Source: Arthrobacter_M sp030063245
GTDB taxonomy: Bacteria; Actinomycetota; Actinomycetes; Actinomycetales; Micrococcaceae
NCBI RefSeq assembly: GCF_051131705.1
Contig: NZ_CP180316.1
Coordinates: forward strand, 868,001-932,000
Reading direction: 5' to 3'
DNA length: 64,000 nt
Shown piece after piece: positions 34,601 through 43,174 of this stretch (position 1 is its first letter; each line of letters opens with the position of its first letter). A model generated the notes under the pieces. That model had not been told where the DNA came from. It saw nothing but the letters and a program-made list of their open reading frames with translations, and made no database searches. A program made the position numbers and the translations under genes.

Positions 34601-37600
34601 GTCATCACCACACCCAGCGCCTACAATGACGGCAAATGGCATCACATGGTCGCCACGCAGTCCGCGGCGGGCATGGTACTGTATGTGGACGGCGTCCAGA
34701 CGGGAACCAATCCGCAGACAGGAGCGCAGGCCTACACCGGTTACTGGCGGATCGGCGGGGACACCACCTGGGGCTCCTCCAGTCCCTACTTTGCCGGCAG
34801 CATTGACGAGGCAGCGGTTTACCCGACAGCGCTCAGCGCGGCCACGGTCGGCCGGCACTTCCACCTGGGCGGCGGCAACGCGGCCCCGACGCCGGCCTTC
34901 ACCTCGACCGTCAACGGCCTCGATGCGGCGCTGGACGCCACCGGATCCACGGATGACGGCACCATTGCCGGCTATGCCTGGGACTTCGGCGACGGCTCCA
35001 ATGGAACAGGTGCCACGACCGCGCACACCTACGCAGCAACCGGAACGTACCAGGTCAAGCTGACGCTGACCGACGACGGCGGCGCAACGGCAAGTCTGAC
35101 ACGTCCGGTGACGATTGCCCCACCGGCCCCGGCGGACGCATACGGCGCGGCGGTCTTCGGGGACGCCCCAACGCTGTACTACCGGCTGGGCGAAACCACC
35201 GGAAGCACGGCCGCGGACTCAGGCCCGATGGGCTACCCGGGCGCCTACTCCGGCGGCGTCACCCAGGGCGCTGCCGGCGCCCTGGCCGGCACCACCAACA
35301 CCGCGGCGTCCTTCGACGGCAACAACGGCCTGGTGGCCAGCGGGCAGAGCTACAACAACCCGAAGAGCTACTCCATGGAGGTCTGGTTCAACACCAGCAC
35401 CACGCGGGGCGGCAAGCTGATCGGTTTCGGCAACCAGGCAACGGGGCTGTCCAATAACTACGACCGGCATATCTACATGCAGGACGACGGACGGCTGGTC
35501 TTCGGTACCTATACCGGCAGCACCAACGTCATCACCACGTCCTCCGCCTACAATGACGGAAAGTGGCACCAGGCGGTGGCCGCCCAGTCGGATCAGGGCA
35601 TGGTGCTCTACGTGGACGGAGTCCAGGCAGGGACCAATCCACAGACCGGTGCGCAGGACTACACCGGATACTGGCGCATCGGCGGGGACAACACCTGGGG
35701 ATCCTCCAGTGCCTATTTTGCCGGCACTCTTGATGAGGCGGCCGTTTACCCGGCGGCCCTGACATCCGGACAGGTGGCGAAGCACTACCAGCTGGGGACC
35801 TCGGCCCCGGCGGCGAACCAGCCACCGGTCGCATCGTTCACGGCAAGCGTGGCGGATCTCAACGTGGCGCTGGACGGCTCCGGTTCCACCGACGCCGACG
35901 GGAGCGTGGCGTCCTACGCGTGGGACTTTGGCGACGGCGGTACTGCTGCCGGCGCAACGGCCACGCACAGCTACGCCGCGGCCGGCACCTACACGGTGAC
36001 GCTGACGGTAACGGATAATGCGGGCGCCACCGGCGTGAAGACGGGCCCGGTGACGGTGGCAGCACCGGCACCGGCCAACCAAGCACCGGTGGCGGCCTTT
36101 ACCTCCACGGCAATGGACCTGACGCTCACCGTGGATGGCTCCGGTTCCGCGGATCCGGACGGGACCGTGGCCGCTTACGCCTGGGACTTCGGCGACGGCG
36201 GCAGGGCCGCAGGGGCCAAAGCCACGCATGCCTACGCGGCCGCGGGAACATTCACCGTGACGCTGACGGTCACCGATGACAAGGGTGCCACGGGCGTGAA
36301 AACCGCCCCCGTGACGGTCACCGCGCCATCCAGTGGGCCGGTGGATGTGGTGCTGGTACCGGCCAAATCCAGCTGGGCCTGGCGGTACGAGACAACGGCT
36401 CCGGCCGCCGCGTGGAAGAGCCCGGGCTTTGACTCATCATCCTGGAAAACCGGCTCCGGAGTGCTCGGATTCGGTACGGCGGGGCTGGCAACCAACGTCG
36501 ACGTCGCCGGTCCGACCAGCGGGCGGCCGCTGGCGGCCTATTTCCTCCGCCAGTTCACCGTTGACTCCGCCGCCAAGGTGCAGAAGCTGCGCCTGAGCAC
36601 GGTGGCCGACGACGGCGTGGTGGTGTACGTCAACGGGACCGAGGTGGGGCGCAGCAACATGCCGGCGGGAGCGGTGACCTTCAACAGCTACGCGGCCTCG
36701 GCGCCGAACACCACCGTAGCCAATGCCAATCCGGTGGTCGTTGACGTCCCGGTTTCACTTTTGACCGACGGCGTCAATACCATCGCCGTGGAAACGCATG
36801 TTAACTACCGCGCCACCAAGGACCTGAGCTTTGACCTGAGCGCCACCGCCACGGTGGGGGACGCCCCGGGTCCGGTGGAGAACCAGGCCCCGGTGGCCAA
36901 GTTCACCACAACCGTGAAGGGACTGGGTATTACCGCGGACGGGTCGACGTCCACCGACCCCGACGGCACCATTGCCGCCTATGCCTGGAACTTCGGTGAT
37001 CAGGGTTCGGCCACCGGTGCTACCGCGCAGCACACGTACGCGGCGGCCGGCACCTACACGGTGTCCCTGACCGTGACGGACAATAAGGGCGCCACCTCGG
37101 TGACCACGGCACCGGTGACGGTGGCAACGCCGACCGGTCCGGTAGATATTGTGGTGGTCCCGGCCAAGTCATCGTGGAGCTGGCGCTACAGTGCGGGGGC
37201 TCCCGACGCAGCCTGGAAGAACCGGGGATTTGATGCCTCCGCCTGGCCGGTAGGCGCTGGAACTTTGGGCTTCGGGTCAGCGGGACTGGGCACCAATATC
37301 GACGTGGCCGGGGCGCCCAGCACACGTCCGCTGGCAGCGTACTTCGTCGGCCAATTCAACGTCGATTCGGCCGCGCAGCTTGCCAAACTGACGCTGAAGA
37401 CCGCAGCCGACGACGGCGTCGTCGTGTACGTCAACGGAACCGAGGTGGGCCGCAACAACATGCCCGCCGGGCCGGCGACCTTCGGCACGTATGCCGTGAC
37501 CGCCATCCGCTCCGCCACGGCGGCAGCGAATCCGCTCACGATCAGCGTCCCGACGTCGCTGCTGGTGGACGGGATCAACACCATAGCGGTGGAGACGCAC

Positions 37601-37663
37601 GTGAACTACCGCGCCACCCCCGATATGGGTTTTGACCTGAGCGCGGTGGCAACCACCAAATAG
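31622..37663 (+). CDS. Giant secreted modular protein 1 (fibrinogen-like, propeller, FN3, PKD and LamG domains)
   Basis: Predicted extracellular matrix or glycan-binding protein of 2013 residues. A Sec signal peptide ends near 'APASAASA' (30-35). A fibrinogen-C-like domain (about 50-270) has 'DGTYWLLTPAM', 'FYCDMTTDGGGWVLVGKG'. A propeller of delta-60-like repeats (about 300-685) has 'NVMYVGGNFT' and 'AALPNGNIVAAG'. Then come FN3 (685-775), PKD (778-860), LamG (866-1085), PKD, LamG (1173-1395), two PKD, a jelly-roll domain starting 'PAKSSWAWRY' (1574-1750), PKD, and a second such domain (1840-2013). There is no LPxTG/LAxTG signal or C-terminal membrane helix, so it should be released. GTG 31622 has GAGGGG upstream. 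No catalytic site is recognised. Confidence 0.88.
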   Translation: MSRVHIVSRVLGLLVTAAVAFSALVAIAAPASAASAVRDGSAAASAAASCWEIKQDNASAQDGTYWLLTPAMNAPGQFYCDMTTDGGGWVLVGKGREGWTEANRGTGSQTALRTAGLSPMSGATSQLPATAIDGLLNNGRVDALSDGIRLKRATNADGSAWQESRFNTNKGDRWVWTFGAEHQVAWYSFDGVRGGGGLTSNFGPDNAYRQINASELSAQGYRIGFAYGSAVTGTSSSTSYLWSATDGLGNAMPYTEMYLRPQIRSLDAGFTRIADGGTAVKTNTAVANSLALDSPWGVSGPKTPTKEGDVEVQAFAQSGNVMYVGGNFTSVQRSATATGADKVSQSFLAAFDVNTGELMRGFTPVLNAPVQALAALPNGNIVAAGIFTQANGAPASAIVALNPATGATVGNWALKVENRTTNGVLRVSSLSINGNWLYLGGAFTHLSGGTNPNSPVYAKGAARVAVADGTPGTGWNPDFNGTVVAIDAADDGSRLYAAGYFTTSATAPALKAAAVQSATGAPLATPAWTPTFSNSNNYQQTIGQVGDRVWLGGSEHSFFSYSTSSFDLLSGNIGKNHGDFQAMSVSRTGVIYAGSHGHDWVYSNAFSWPNVGTGWTEADSFEWIGAWDAATGNLIPGFTPSMKFRLGQGVWATTVDSNGTMWTGGDMTTVATSTSAGRWAGGFARFPQLDAVAPTTPSNVVPSADGPTTVKLAWGPSSDSSGTVSYQILRNDRVVATTYATSAVLPKGGENRYFVRAVDAAGNLSASSPVITASGANLPPTAAFTSKVTGLTATFDAAGSTDDGTIASYAWDFGDGTTGSGATASHPYAAAGTYAARLVVTDNGGEKAAVTHDVSMVQPAPTDGYGAAVYGDSPTFYYRLGESTGSTANDAGVSASPGTYSGTVTQGVAGALPGVADTAATFDGSSGLVSSRKSYDNPSTYSLELWFNTTTTRGGKLIGFGDQATGQSNNYDRHVYMQDDGKLVFGTWTGTGNVITTPSAYNDGKWHHMVATQSAAGMVLYVDGVQTGTNPQTGAQAYTGYWRIGGDTTWGSSSPYFAGSIDEAAVYPTALSAATVGRHFHLGGGNAAPTPAFTSTVNGLDAALDATGSTDDGTIAGYAWDFGDGSNGTGATTAHTYAATGTYQVKLTLTDDGGATASLTRPVTIAPPAPADAYGAAVFGDAPTLYYRLGETTGSTAADSGPMGYPGAYSGGVTQGAAGALAGTTNTAASFDGNNGLVASGQSYNNPKSYSMEVWFNTSTTRGGKLIGFGNQATGLSNNYDRHIYMQDDGRLVFGTYTGSTNVITTSSAYNDGKWHQAVAAQSDQGMVLYVDGVQAGTNPQTGAQDYTGYWRIGGDNTWGSSSAYFAGTLDEAAVYPAALTSGQVAKHYQLGTSAPAANQPPVASFTASVADLNVALDGSGSTDADGSVASYAWDFGDGGTAAGATATHSYAAAGTYTVTLTVTDNAGATGVKTGPVTVAAPAPANQAPVAAFTSTAMDLTLTVDGSGSADPDGTVAAYAWDFGDGGRAAGAKATHAYAAAGTFTVTLTVTDDKGATGVKTAPVTVTAPSSGPVDVVLVPAKSSWAWRYETTAPAAAWKSPGFDSSSWKTGSGVLGFGTAGLATNVDVAGPTSGRPLAAYFLRQFTVDSAAKVQKLRLSTVADDGVVVYVNGTEVGRSNMPAGAVTFNSYAASAPNTTVANANPVVVDVPVSLLTDGVNTIAVETHVNYRATKDLSFDLSATATVGDAPGPVENQAPVAKFTTTVKGLGITADGSTSTDPDGTIAAYAWNFGDQGSATGATAQHTYAAAGTYTVSLTVTDNKGATSVTTAPVTVATPTGPVDIVVVPAKSSWSWRYSAGAPDAAWKNRGFDASAWPVGAGTLGFGSAGLGTNIDVAGAPSTRPLAAYFVGQFNVDSAAQLAKLTLKTAADDGVVVYVNGTEVGRNNMPAGPATFGTYAVTAIRSATAAANPLTISVPTSLLVDGINTIAVETHVNYRATPDMGFDLSAVATTK
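33677..33952 (+). repeat. FN3-encoding segment nearly identical to 40034-40309
   Basis: This 276-base segment of giant gene 1 matches 40034-40309 of giant gene 2 with three mismatches by eye, whereas sequences on both sides are much more divergent. It looks like a recent gene-conversion or recombination tract. Confidence 0.85.
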
Positions 37664-37972
37664 CCGGTACCGGAGCTCCGGAGGGTGCTTGAGGGTGGTG
37701 CGTGAGGGCGGGAGCGTCGGCGGAAAAGCCGGCCGCTCGCGCCGCCACTTCCGGAGCAGGTAGTGTCCGGTTTTTAACGCGTAGCGGCACCCTAAAGACG
37801 GGTAACGGACACGGCGGAATGCTCTTTTCAGCGGCTCCCTCGGGGACGTAGTCTTCATTCGTCGGCGATGTCCACTGGGGGATGTCATGGGGGGCTTTGG
37901 CAGACAAACGCCGGGTCTCCAGGTACCCGTCCACGGACGGAACCGGCGCTAATTTTCATCAGGGAGCAAGCC
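37664..37972 (+). other. Spacer between giant genes 1 and 2
   Basis: About 310 bases with no gene. It contains a palindrome CCGGAGCTCCGG right after the first stop and a 7-bp inverted repeat GTGTCCG (37763-37769) / CGGACAC (37806-37812) separated by 36 bases around an AT-richer core. A promoter for giant gene 2 is likely here but not clear. Confidence 0.4.
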
Positions 37973-40900
37973 ATGTCCGTCGATCGCATTGTCACAAAAG
38001 TCATTAGTTCGTTGACAACGGCCGTCGTGGTGCTCGCCGCGCTGGCTGCCGTCTCGCCCCCCGCCGCTGCCGCGCCGGCGCTGCGGGACGGCTCGGCGGC
38101 AGCCGGGGCGGCGGCGTCGTGCTGGGAGATCAAGGCGAACAACGCAGCGGCGCCGGACGGCACGTACTGGCTGCTGACGCCTGCCATGGATGCGCCGGCG
38201 CAGTTCTATTGCGATATGACCACCGACGGCGGCGGCTGGGTGCTGATCGGCAAGGGCCGGGAGGGGTGGAGCGGACACTACGAGGGCACCGGGACGCAAA
38301 GCGCCCTGCGTACCGCGGGACTGAGCCCGATGTCGGGCCTGACGAGCCAGTACTCATCGAAGATCATAGACAGGCTCCTGAACGGCGGCCGCCCCGACGC
38401 ACTGGCGGACGGCATCCGGCTGAAGCGGGCCATGAACGCCGGCGGGACGCAATGGCAGGAGTCTCGTTTCAATACGGACAAAGAGGACCGCTGGGTGTGG
38501 ACCTTTGGAGCCGAGCATAAGGTGGCGTGGTATTCGTTCGACGGCGCCCGAGGAACGGGCGGTCTGACGTCCAGTTTCGGTCCGGACGACGCGTACAAGA
38601 GGATCAACACCAATACGTCCGAGGCCAAGGACCAGGGCTACACCATCGGTTTTTCGTTTGGGAAGAGCGTCACGGGCACGAGCAGCAGCACCAGCTATTT
38701 GTGGTCCGCGACGGATGGTCTTGGCAGCGCCCGGCCGTACACGGAGGTGTATTTGCGCCCGCAGCTGCGCTCCGTGGACGCCGGCTTTGTCCGCATCGGC
38801 GACACGGGAACAGCTCCCAAGACCAACACTCCGGTGGCGGCCTCGCTCGCGGCTGACAGCCCCTGGGGGCTGGCGGGCCCGAAGGCCCCTACCCGCGAAG
38901 GTGACGTGGAGGCACAGGCCTTCGTGCAAAGCGGCAACGTGATGTACGTCGGCGGCAACTTCACCACGGTGCAGCGCAGCGCCACCGCCACCGGAACCGA
39001 CAACGTCACGCAGCCGTTCCTGGCAGCCTTCGACGTCGGAACCGGTGAACTTCTCCGCGGATTCACCCCGCAGCTCAACGGCTCGGTCATGGCCCTGGCG
39101 GCCCTGCCCAATGGAAACATCGTTGCGGCCGGCATGTTCAGCACCGCCAACGGAGCGCCGGCCACGGCGATAGTTGCCCTCAACCCGGCCACAGGTGCCA
39201 CGGTGAGCAGCTGGCCCCTGAAAATGGAGAATCGGCTCACCGGCGCTGTGCTGCGCGTGAGTGCGTTGTCCGTCAGCGGCGGCTGGTTGTATCTCGGCGG
39301 CGCTTTCACCCATCTGTCGGGCGGCAGCAAACCGGACTCGACCGTATACGCCAGGGGCGCGGCACGGGTGGCATTGGCGGACGGAACTCCCGACGGCGGC
39401 TGGAACCCCGATTTCAACGGCACGGTGGTGGCGATAGATGCCGCCGACGACGGCAGTCGGCTCTATGCGGCCGGGTACTTCTCCACCTCCGGCACCGCGG
39501 CGGCCTACCGGGCAGCGGCCGTGCAATCCGCGCCTAAAGCCCCCTTGGCCACCCCAGCGTGGAGCCCGGTGTGGAGTTCAACGAACAACTACCAGCAGAC
39601 CATTGGGCAGGCCGGGGACCGTGTCTGGGTTGGCGGTTCGGAGCACAGCCTTTTCAGCTATTCGACCGCCTCATTTGACCGGCTTTCCGGCAATATCGGT
39701 AAGGCCAACGGCGACTTCCAATCGATGAGCACCAGCGCCACGGGCGTCCTGTACGCCGGATCCCACGGCCACGACTGGAACTATTCAAACGCCTTCACCT
39801 GGTCCAATGTGGGAACGGGGTGGACGGAAGCGGATTCGTTCGAATGGGTCGGAGCGTGGGACACCGCCAGCGGCAACATCATTCCGGCGTTCAACCCGAG
39901 CATGAAGTTCCGGTTGGGCCAAGGCATCTGGGCCTCCGTGGTGGACAGCAAGGGTACCCTGTGGGCGGGCGGCGACATGACCACCGTCGCGACCCGGACG
40001 GCGGCCGGCCGGTGGTCCGGCGGCTTTGCCCGTTTCCCGCAGCTTGACGCGGTGGCGCCTACGACGCCGTCGAACGTGGTTCCTTCCGCCGATGGACCCA
40101 CCTCCGTTAAACTCGCCTGGGGGGCATCCAGCGACAGCAGCGGCACCGTCTCCTACCAGATCCTGCGCAACGACAGGGTGGTTGCGACCACCTACGCCAC
40201 CAGCGCGGTGCTCCCCAAGGGCGGCGAAAACCGCTACTTCGTCCGCGCGGTGGACGCGGCCGGGAATCTCTCCGCCAGCTCGCCGGTCATCACGGCCAGC
40301 GGGGCGAATGCGCCTCCGGTGGCGTCCTTCACCACCGCTGCCACCGGGCTGACCGGGACATTTGACGCGTCCGCATCCACGGACGACGGTACCATTGCCG
40401 ACTACGCCTGGGACTTCGGGGACGGCGCCACGGGCTCGGGGGTCACTGCCGTGCACACTTACGCCACACCCGGAACCTACACGGTCCGGCTGAGCCTGAC
40501 GGATAACGGCGGCGAGAAGTCCAGCACCACCCGGTCCGCTGTCCTCACGCGGGCGGCGCCCGCGGACGCGTACGGGGCCGCCGTGTATGCGGACAGCCCG
40601 GCATTCTATTACCGTATGGGTGAAGCATCGGGACTGGTGGCGCAGGATTCCAGCGCCGCCGGTCTGCCGGGGGACTACTCGGGGGGCGTGGTGCTGGGGG
40701 CACCGGGCGCGCTCTACGGCGTGACCGATACGGCGGGACGGTTCAACGGAAGCTCTGCCGTGGCGGTCAGCCGGCAGAGTTACGTCAACCCCACCACCTA
40801 CTCGCTGGAGGTTTGGTTCAACACGACCACCACCCGTGGCGGAAAACTGATCGGCTTTGGCGACAAGGCCACCGGACTGTCCAGCAGCTACGACCGTCAT

Positions 40901-42283
40901 GTCTACATGCAAAATGACGGAAAGCTGGTTTTCGGAACCTATACGACCGCCAAAAATATCATCACGTCGGCGCTTCCCTACAACGACGGGAAGTGGCATT
41001 CCGCCACGGCCGTGCAGTCCGCCGCCGGAATGGTTCTGTACGTGGATGGCGTCCAGGTGGGAACGAACGCGCAGGCGGGGGCGCAGTCCTACACCGGCTT
41101 CTGGCGGATCGGCGGAGACAGCACCTGGGGATCCACCAGCCCCTATTTTGCCGGAACACTCGATGAGGCGGCCGTCTACCAGGTTCCGTTGACGGCGGCC
41201 CAAGTAGCCCGGCATTACCAGCTGGGCTCGGCCGGACCCACCGCCAACCAGCCGCCGGTGGCGGCCTTCACCGCCACCGCCAAGGATCTGGGCATGGCCG
41301 TGGACGGATCCGGTTCCACGGACCCGGACGGGGCAGTGGCTACCTGGGCCTGGAATTTTGGCGACGGCGGCACAGCGCAAGGTGCCACGGCGACGCACAC
41401 CTATGCGGCGGCCGGCAGTTATCCGGTCACGCTGACTGTCACGGACGATCAGGGCAGTACGGCCACGAAAACAACTCCGGTGACCGTCACGACTCCGCCC
41501 CCGCCGGTCAACCAGGCACCGGTGGCCGCGTTCACGGCCACGGCGAAGGATATGGGCGTTACGGTTGACGGATCCGGTTCCGCGGATCCGGACGGGACCG
41601 TGACGGCCTGGGCCTGGAACTTTGGCGACGGCGGAACTGCCGCGGGTGTCTCCGCGGCCCATGCCTACGCGGCGGCCGGCACGTACAACGTGACGCTCAC
41701 GGTGACGGACGACAAGGGCGCCACCGGGGTGAAGACGGTTCCGGTGACCGCGACGGCAGCGCCGGATACCGTGGTGGTCGCCGCCAAATCGACCTGGGCT
41801 TGGCGGTACGACGCGGTGGCCCCTGTGGCGACCTGGAAGAACCCCGGCTTTGACGCCTCCACCTGGAAATCGGGTAACGCGGTCCTTGGCTTTGGTTCGA
41901 CCGGACTGGGGACCAACATAGACGTTGTCAACACTCCCACAGGGCGTCCCCTGGCGGCCTATTTCCTGCGCCAGTTCACTGTCAATTCGGCCGCCAGCGT
42001 GCTGAAGCTGAGGCTGAGCACTGTGGCCGACGACGGTGTGGTCGTGTACGTGAACGGAACCGAAGTGGGACGCAACAATATGCCTGCCGGGACCATTGGC
42101 TTCGGCACCTACGCGCTGACCGCCGTGGGAACCCCGGCGGCCAATCTGAATCCGGTGACCATAGACGTGCCCGTGTCACTGCTGGTCAACGGGACGAATA
42201 CGATCGCGGTGGAGACGCACGTGAACTACCGGGCCACCAAGGACCTCAGCTTTGACCTGACGGCGGCTGCGTCCCTTGGCTGA
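37973..42283 (+). CDS. Giant secreted modular protein 2
   Basis: Shorter paralogue of giant protein 1, 1436 residues. A signal peptide ends near 'PPAAAAPA' (29-36); the fibrinogen-C-like domain begins at Cys50 ('CWEIK', 'FYCDMTTDGGGWVLIGKG'). Then follow the propeller (about 310-687), FN3 (687-779), PKD (779-860), one LamG (about 861-1085), two PKD (from about 1091 and 1179) and one C-terminal jelly-roll domain with 'KSTWAWRY' (about 1262-1436). ATG 37973 is chosen because AGGGAG precedes it and the signal peptide begins there; the frame stays open upstream to 37868. It ends at a strong terminator. Like its paralogues it has no wall-anchor signal. Confidence 0.88.
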   Translation: MSVDRIVTKVISSLTTAVVVLAALAAVSPPAAAAPALRDGSAAAGAAASCWEIKANNAAAPDGTYWLLTPAMDAPAQFYCDMTTDGGGWVLIGKGREGWSGHYEGTGTQSALRTAGLSPMSGLTSQYSSKIIDRLLNGGRPDALADGIRLKRAMNAGGTQWQESRFNTDKEDRWVWTFGAEHKVAWYSFDGARGTGGLTSSFGPDDAYKRINTNTSEAKDQGYTIGFSFGKSVTGTSSSTSYLWSATDGLGSARPYTEVYLRPQLRSVDAGFVRIGDTGTAPKTNTPVAASLAADSPWGLAGPKAPTREGDVEAQAFVQSGNVMYVGGNFTTVQRSATATGTDNVTQPFLAAFDVGTGELLRGFTPQLNGSVMALAALPNGNIVAAGMFSTANGAPATAIVALNPATGATVSSWPLKMENRLTGAVLRVSALSVSGGWLYLGGAFTHLSGGSKPDSTVYARGAARVALADGTPDGGWNPDFNGTVVAIDAADDGSRLYAAGYFSTSGTAAAYRAAAVQSAPKAPLATPAWSPVWSSTNNYQQTIGQAGDRVWVGGSEHSLFSYSTASFDRLSGNIGKANGDFQSMSTSATGVLYAGSHGHDWNYSNAFTWSNVGTGWTEADSFEWVGAWDTASGNIIPAFNPSMKFRLGQGIWASVVDSKGTLWAGGDMTTVATRTAAGRWSGGFARFPQLDAVAPTTPSNVVPSADGPTSVKLAWGASSDSSGTVSYQILRNDRVVATTYATSAVLPKGGENRYFVRAVDAAGNLSASSPVITASGANAPPVASFTTAATGLTGTFDASASTDDGTIADYAWDFGDGATGSGVTAVHTYATPGTYTVRLSLTDNGGEKSSTTRSAVLTRAAPADAYGAAVYADSPAFYYRMGEASGLVAQDSSAAGLPGDYSGGVVLGAPGALYGVTDTAGRFNGSSAVAVSRQSYVNPTTYSLEVWFNTTTTRGGKLIGFGDKATGLSSSYDRHVYMQNDGKLVFGTYTTAKNIITSALPYNDGKWHSATAVQSAAGMVLYVDGVQVGTNAQAGAQSYTGFWRIGGDSTWGSTSPYFAGTLDEAAVYQVPLTAAQVARHYQLGSAGPTANQPPVAAFTATAKDLGMAVDGSGSTDPDGAVATWAWNFGDGGTAQGATATHTYAAAGSYPVTLTVTDDQGSTATKTTPVTVTTPPPPVNQAPVAAFTATAKDMGVTVDGSGSADPDGTVTAWAWNFGDGGTAAGVSAAHAYAAAGTYNVTLTVTDDKGATGVKTVPVTATAAPDTVVVAAKSTWAWRYDAVAPVATWKNPGFDASTWKSGNAVLGFGSTGLGTNIDVVNTPTGRPLAAYFLRQFTVNSAASVLKLRLSTVADDGVVVYVNGTEVGRNNMPAGTIGFGTYALTAVGTPAANLNPVTIDVPVSLLVNGTNTIAVETHVNYRATKDLSFDLTAAASLG
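40034..40309 (+). repeat. FN3-encoding segment nearly identical to 33677-33952
   Basis: Partner of the conversion tract in giant gene 1; 276 bases, three mismatches by eye. Confidence 0.85.
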
Positions 42284-42290
42284 GCCGGCC

Positions 42291-42322
42291 CGTGCTGACC
42301 CGGTACGGGCCGGGTCAGCACG
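42291..42322. terminator. Bidirectional terminator overlapping a stop codon
   Basis: A perfect 13-bp stem CGTGCTGACCCGG / CCGGGTCAGCACG around a 6-base loop. It starts 8 bases after giant gene 2. Its right arm contains the TGA stop (42315-42317, minus strand) of the convergent small gene. Confidence 0.8.
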
Positions 42323-43022
42323 TCGGGTCGTCGGGGAAGCTGACCCTGCTGACCAGCCACTTTCCATCGTCAGAACGGTTCAGGGTCAGGATATTCAGCG
42401 AGCGGTCCTTGTCCGTTCCCGTGCGGACAGCGTCTCCGGCCGCCGTAAGAATGTTGACCTTGGAGGAGTCAATGCAGACATTCAGGGTCAGCTGCGGCGG
42501 AGCGGCCGCGGGATCATAGGCCACCACGTTGGTCGATACCACGGTGGGCTGGCCTTCCTGATGCCAGCCGTTCTTGGCGAACTCCGCCGTGTCGGCCTGC
42601 AGGGAACCCAACGCGGAACCCGTGGCCAGTGCGGCGAGTTCTGCGTCCGACGGCTGCGTTTGGGCCGCCATGATTGCTGCCGAGCCGCTGACGAAGGCGT
42701 CCATGTCCTGCACCGCCGCTTGCTGATCGGCCGGCGGAATGGCGATGCCGGGGGCAGCACTGACGGGGGCGGCAGCCGCGCCGGTTGGAGCCGTGCCGGC
42801 CGGAGCCGATGGGTCAGGGGAAGCTCCGGCCGGGCTGGGTACGGCAGTGCCGGTTCCACCGGCAGCCGCGGTCCCCGTATTGGATGTGGTCTGGGCGCCG
42901 TCCGGCCCGCGGCCCAGCTGCACGGCCACCACCACGGCGACCAGCACGACCAACAGCGCTGCGATTGTCAGTATGGTCCAAAAGCGCTTACGGTTACCGG
43001 CTGGTTGATCCGTCACGGACAT
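42315..43022 (-). CDS. Uncharacterised membrane-anchored protein with Ala/Pro-rich linker
   Basis: 235 residues, no family recognised with certainty. One N-terminal membrane helix (about 15-36, 'ILTIAALLVVLVAVVVAVQL') follows a short basic cytosolic tail. An Ala/Pro/Gly/Thr-rich linker (about 40-95) follows. A compact C-terminal domain of about 135 residues contains 'LTLNVCIDSSKVNIL' and 'GKWLVSRVSFPDD', a pattern like NTF2-like or Mce-associated extracellular domains. Two Cys near the end could pair. GAAGGAGA precedes ATG 43022 at good spacing. It lies inside the glycan locus, convergent with giant gene 2 and divergent from the flippase. Confidence 0.75.
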   Translation of the reverse strand: MSVTDQPAGNRKRFWTILTIAALLVVLVAVVVAVQLGRGPDGAQTTSNTGTAAAGGTGTAVPSPAGASPDPSAPAGTAPTGAAAAPVSAAPGIAIPPADQQAAVQDMDAFVSGSAAIMAAQTQPSDAELAALATGSALGSLQADTAEFAKNGWHQEGQPTVVSTNVVAYDPAAAPPQLTLNVCIDSSKVNILTAAGDAVRTGTDKDRSLNILTLNRSDDGKWLVSRVSFPDDPTC

Positions 43023-43174
43023 GAACTGTCTCCTTCAATTCCGCCCGTTTCCGTGGCGGCACCGGATCTGCTAGAGGTAATGGCAATGATCCAGTATCGT
43101 ACACGGTGGGTGCCGGTGACGACACACCGTACTCACCCGCGGGCATGACAGGCGCGGGCACTACAGGGGGAACG

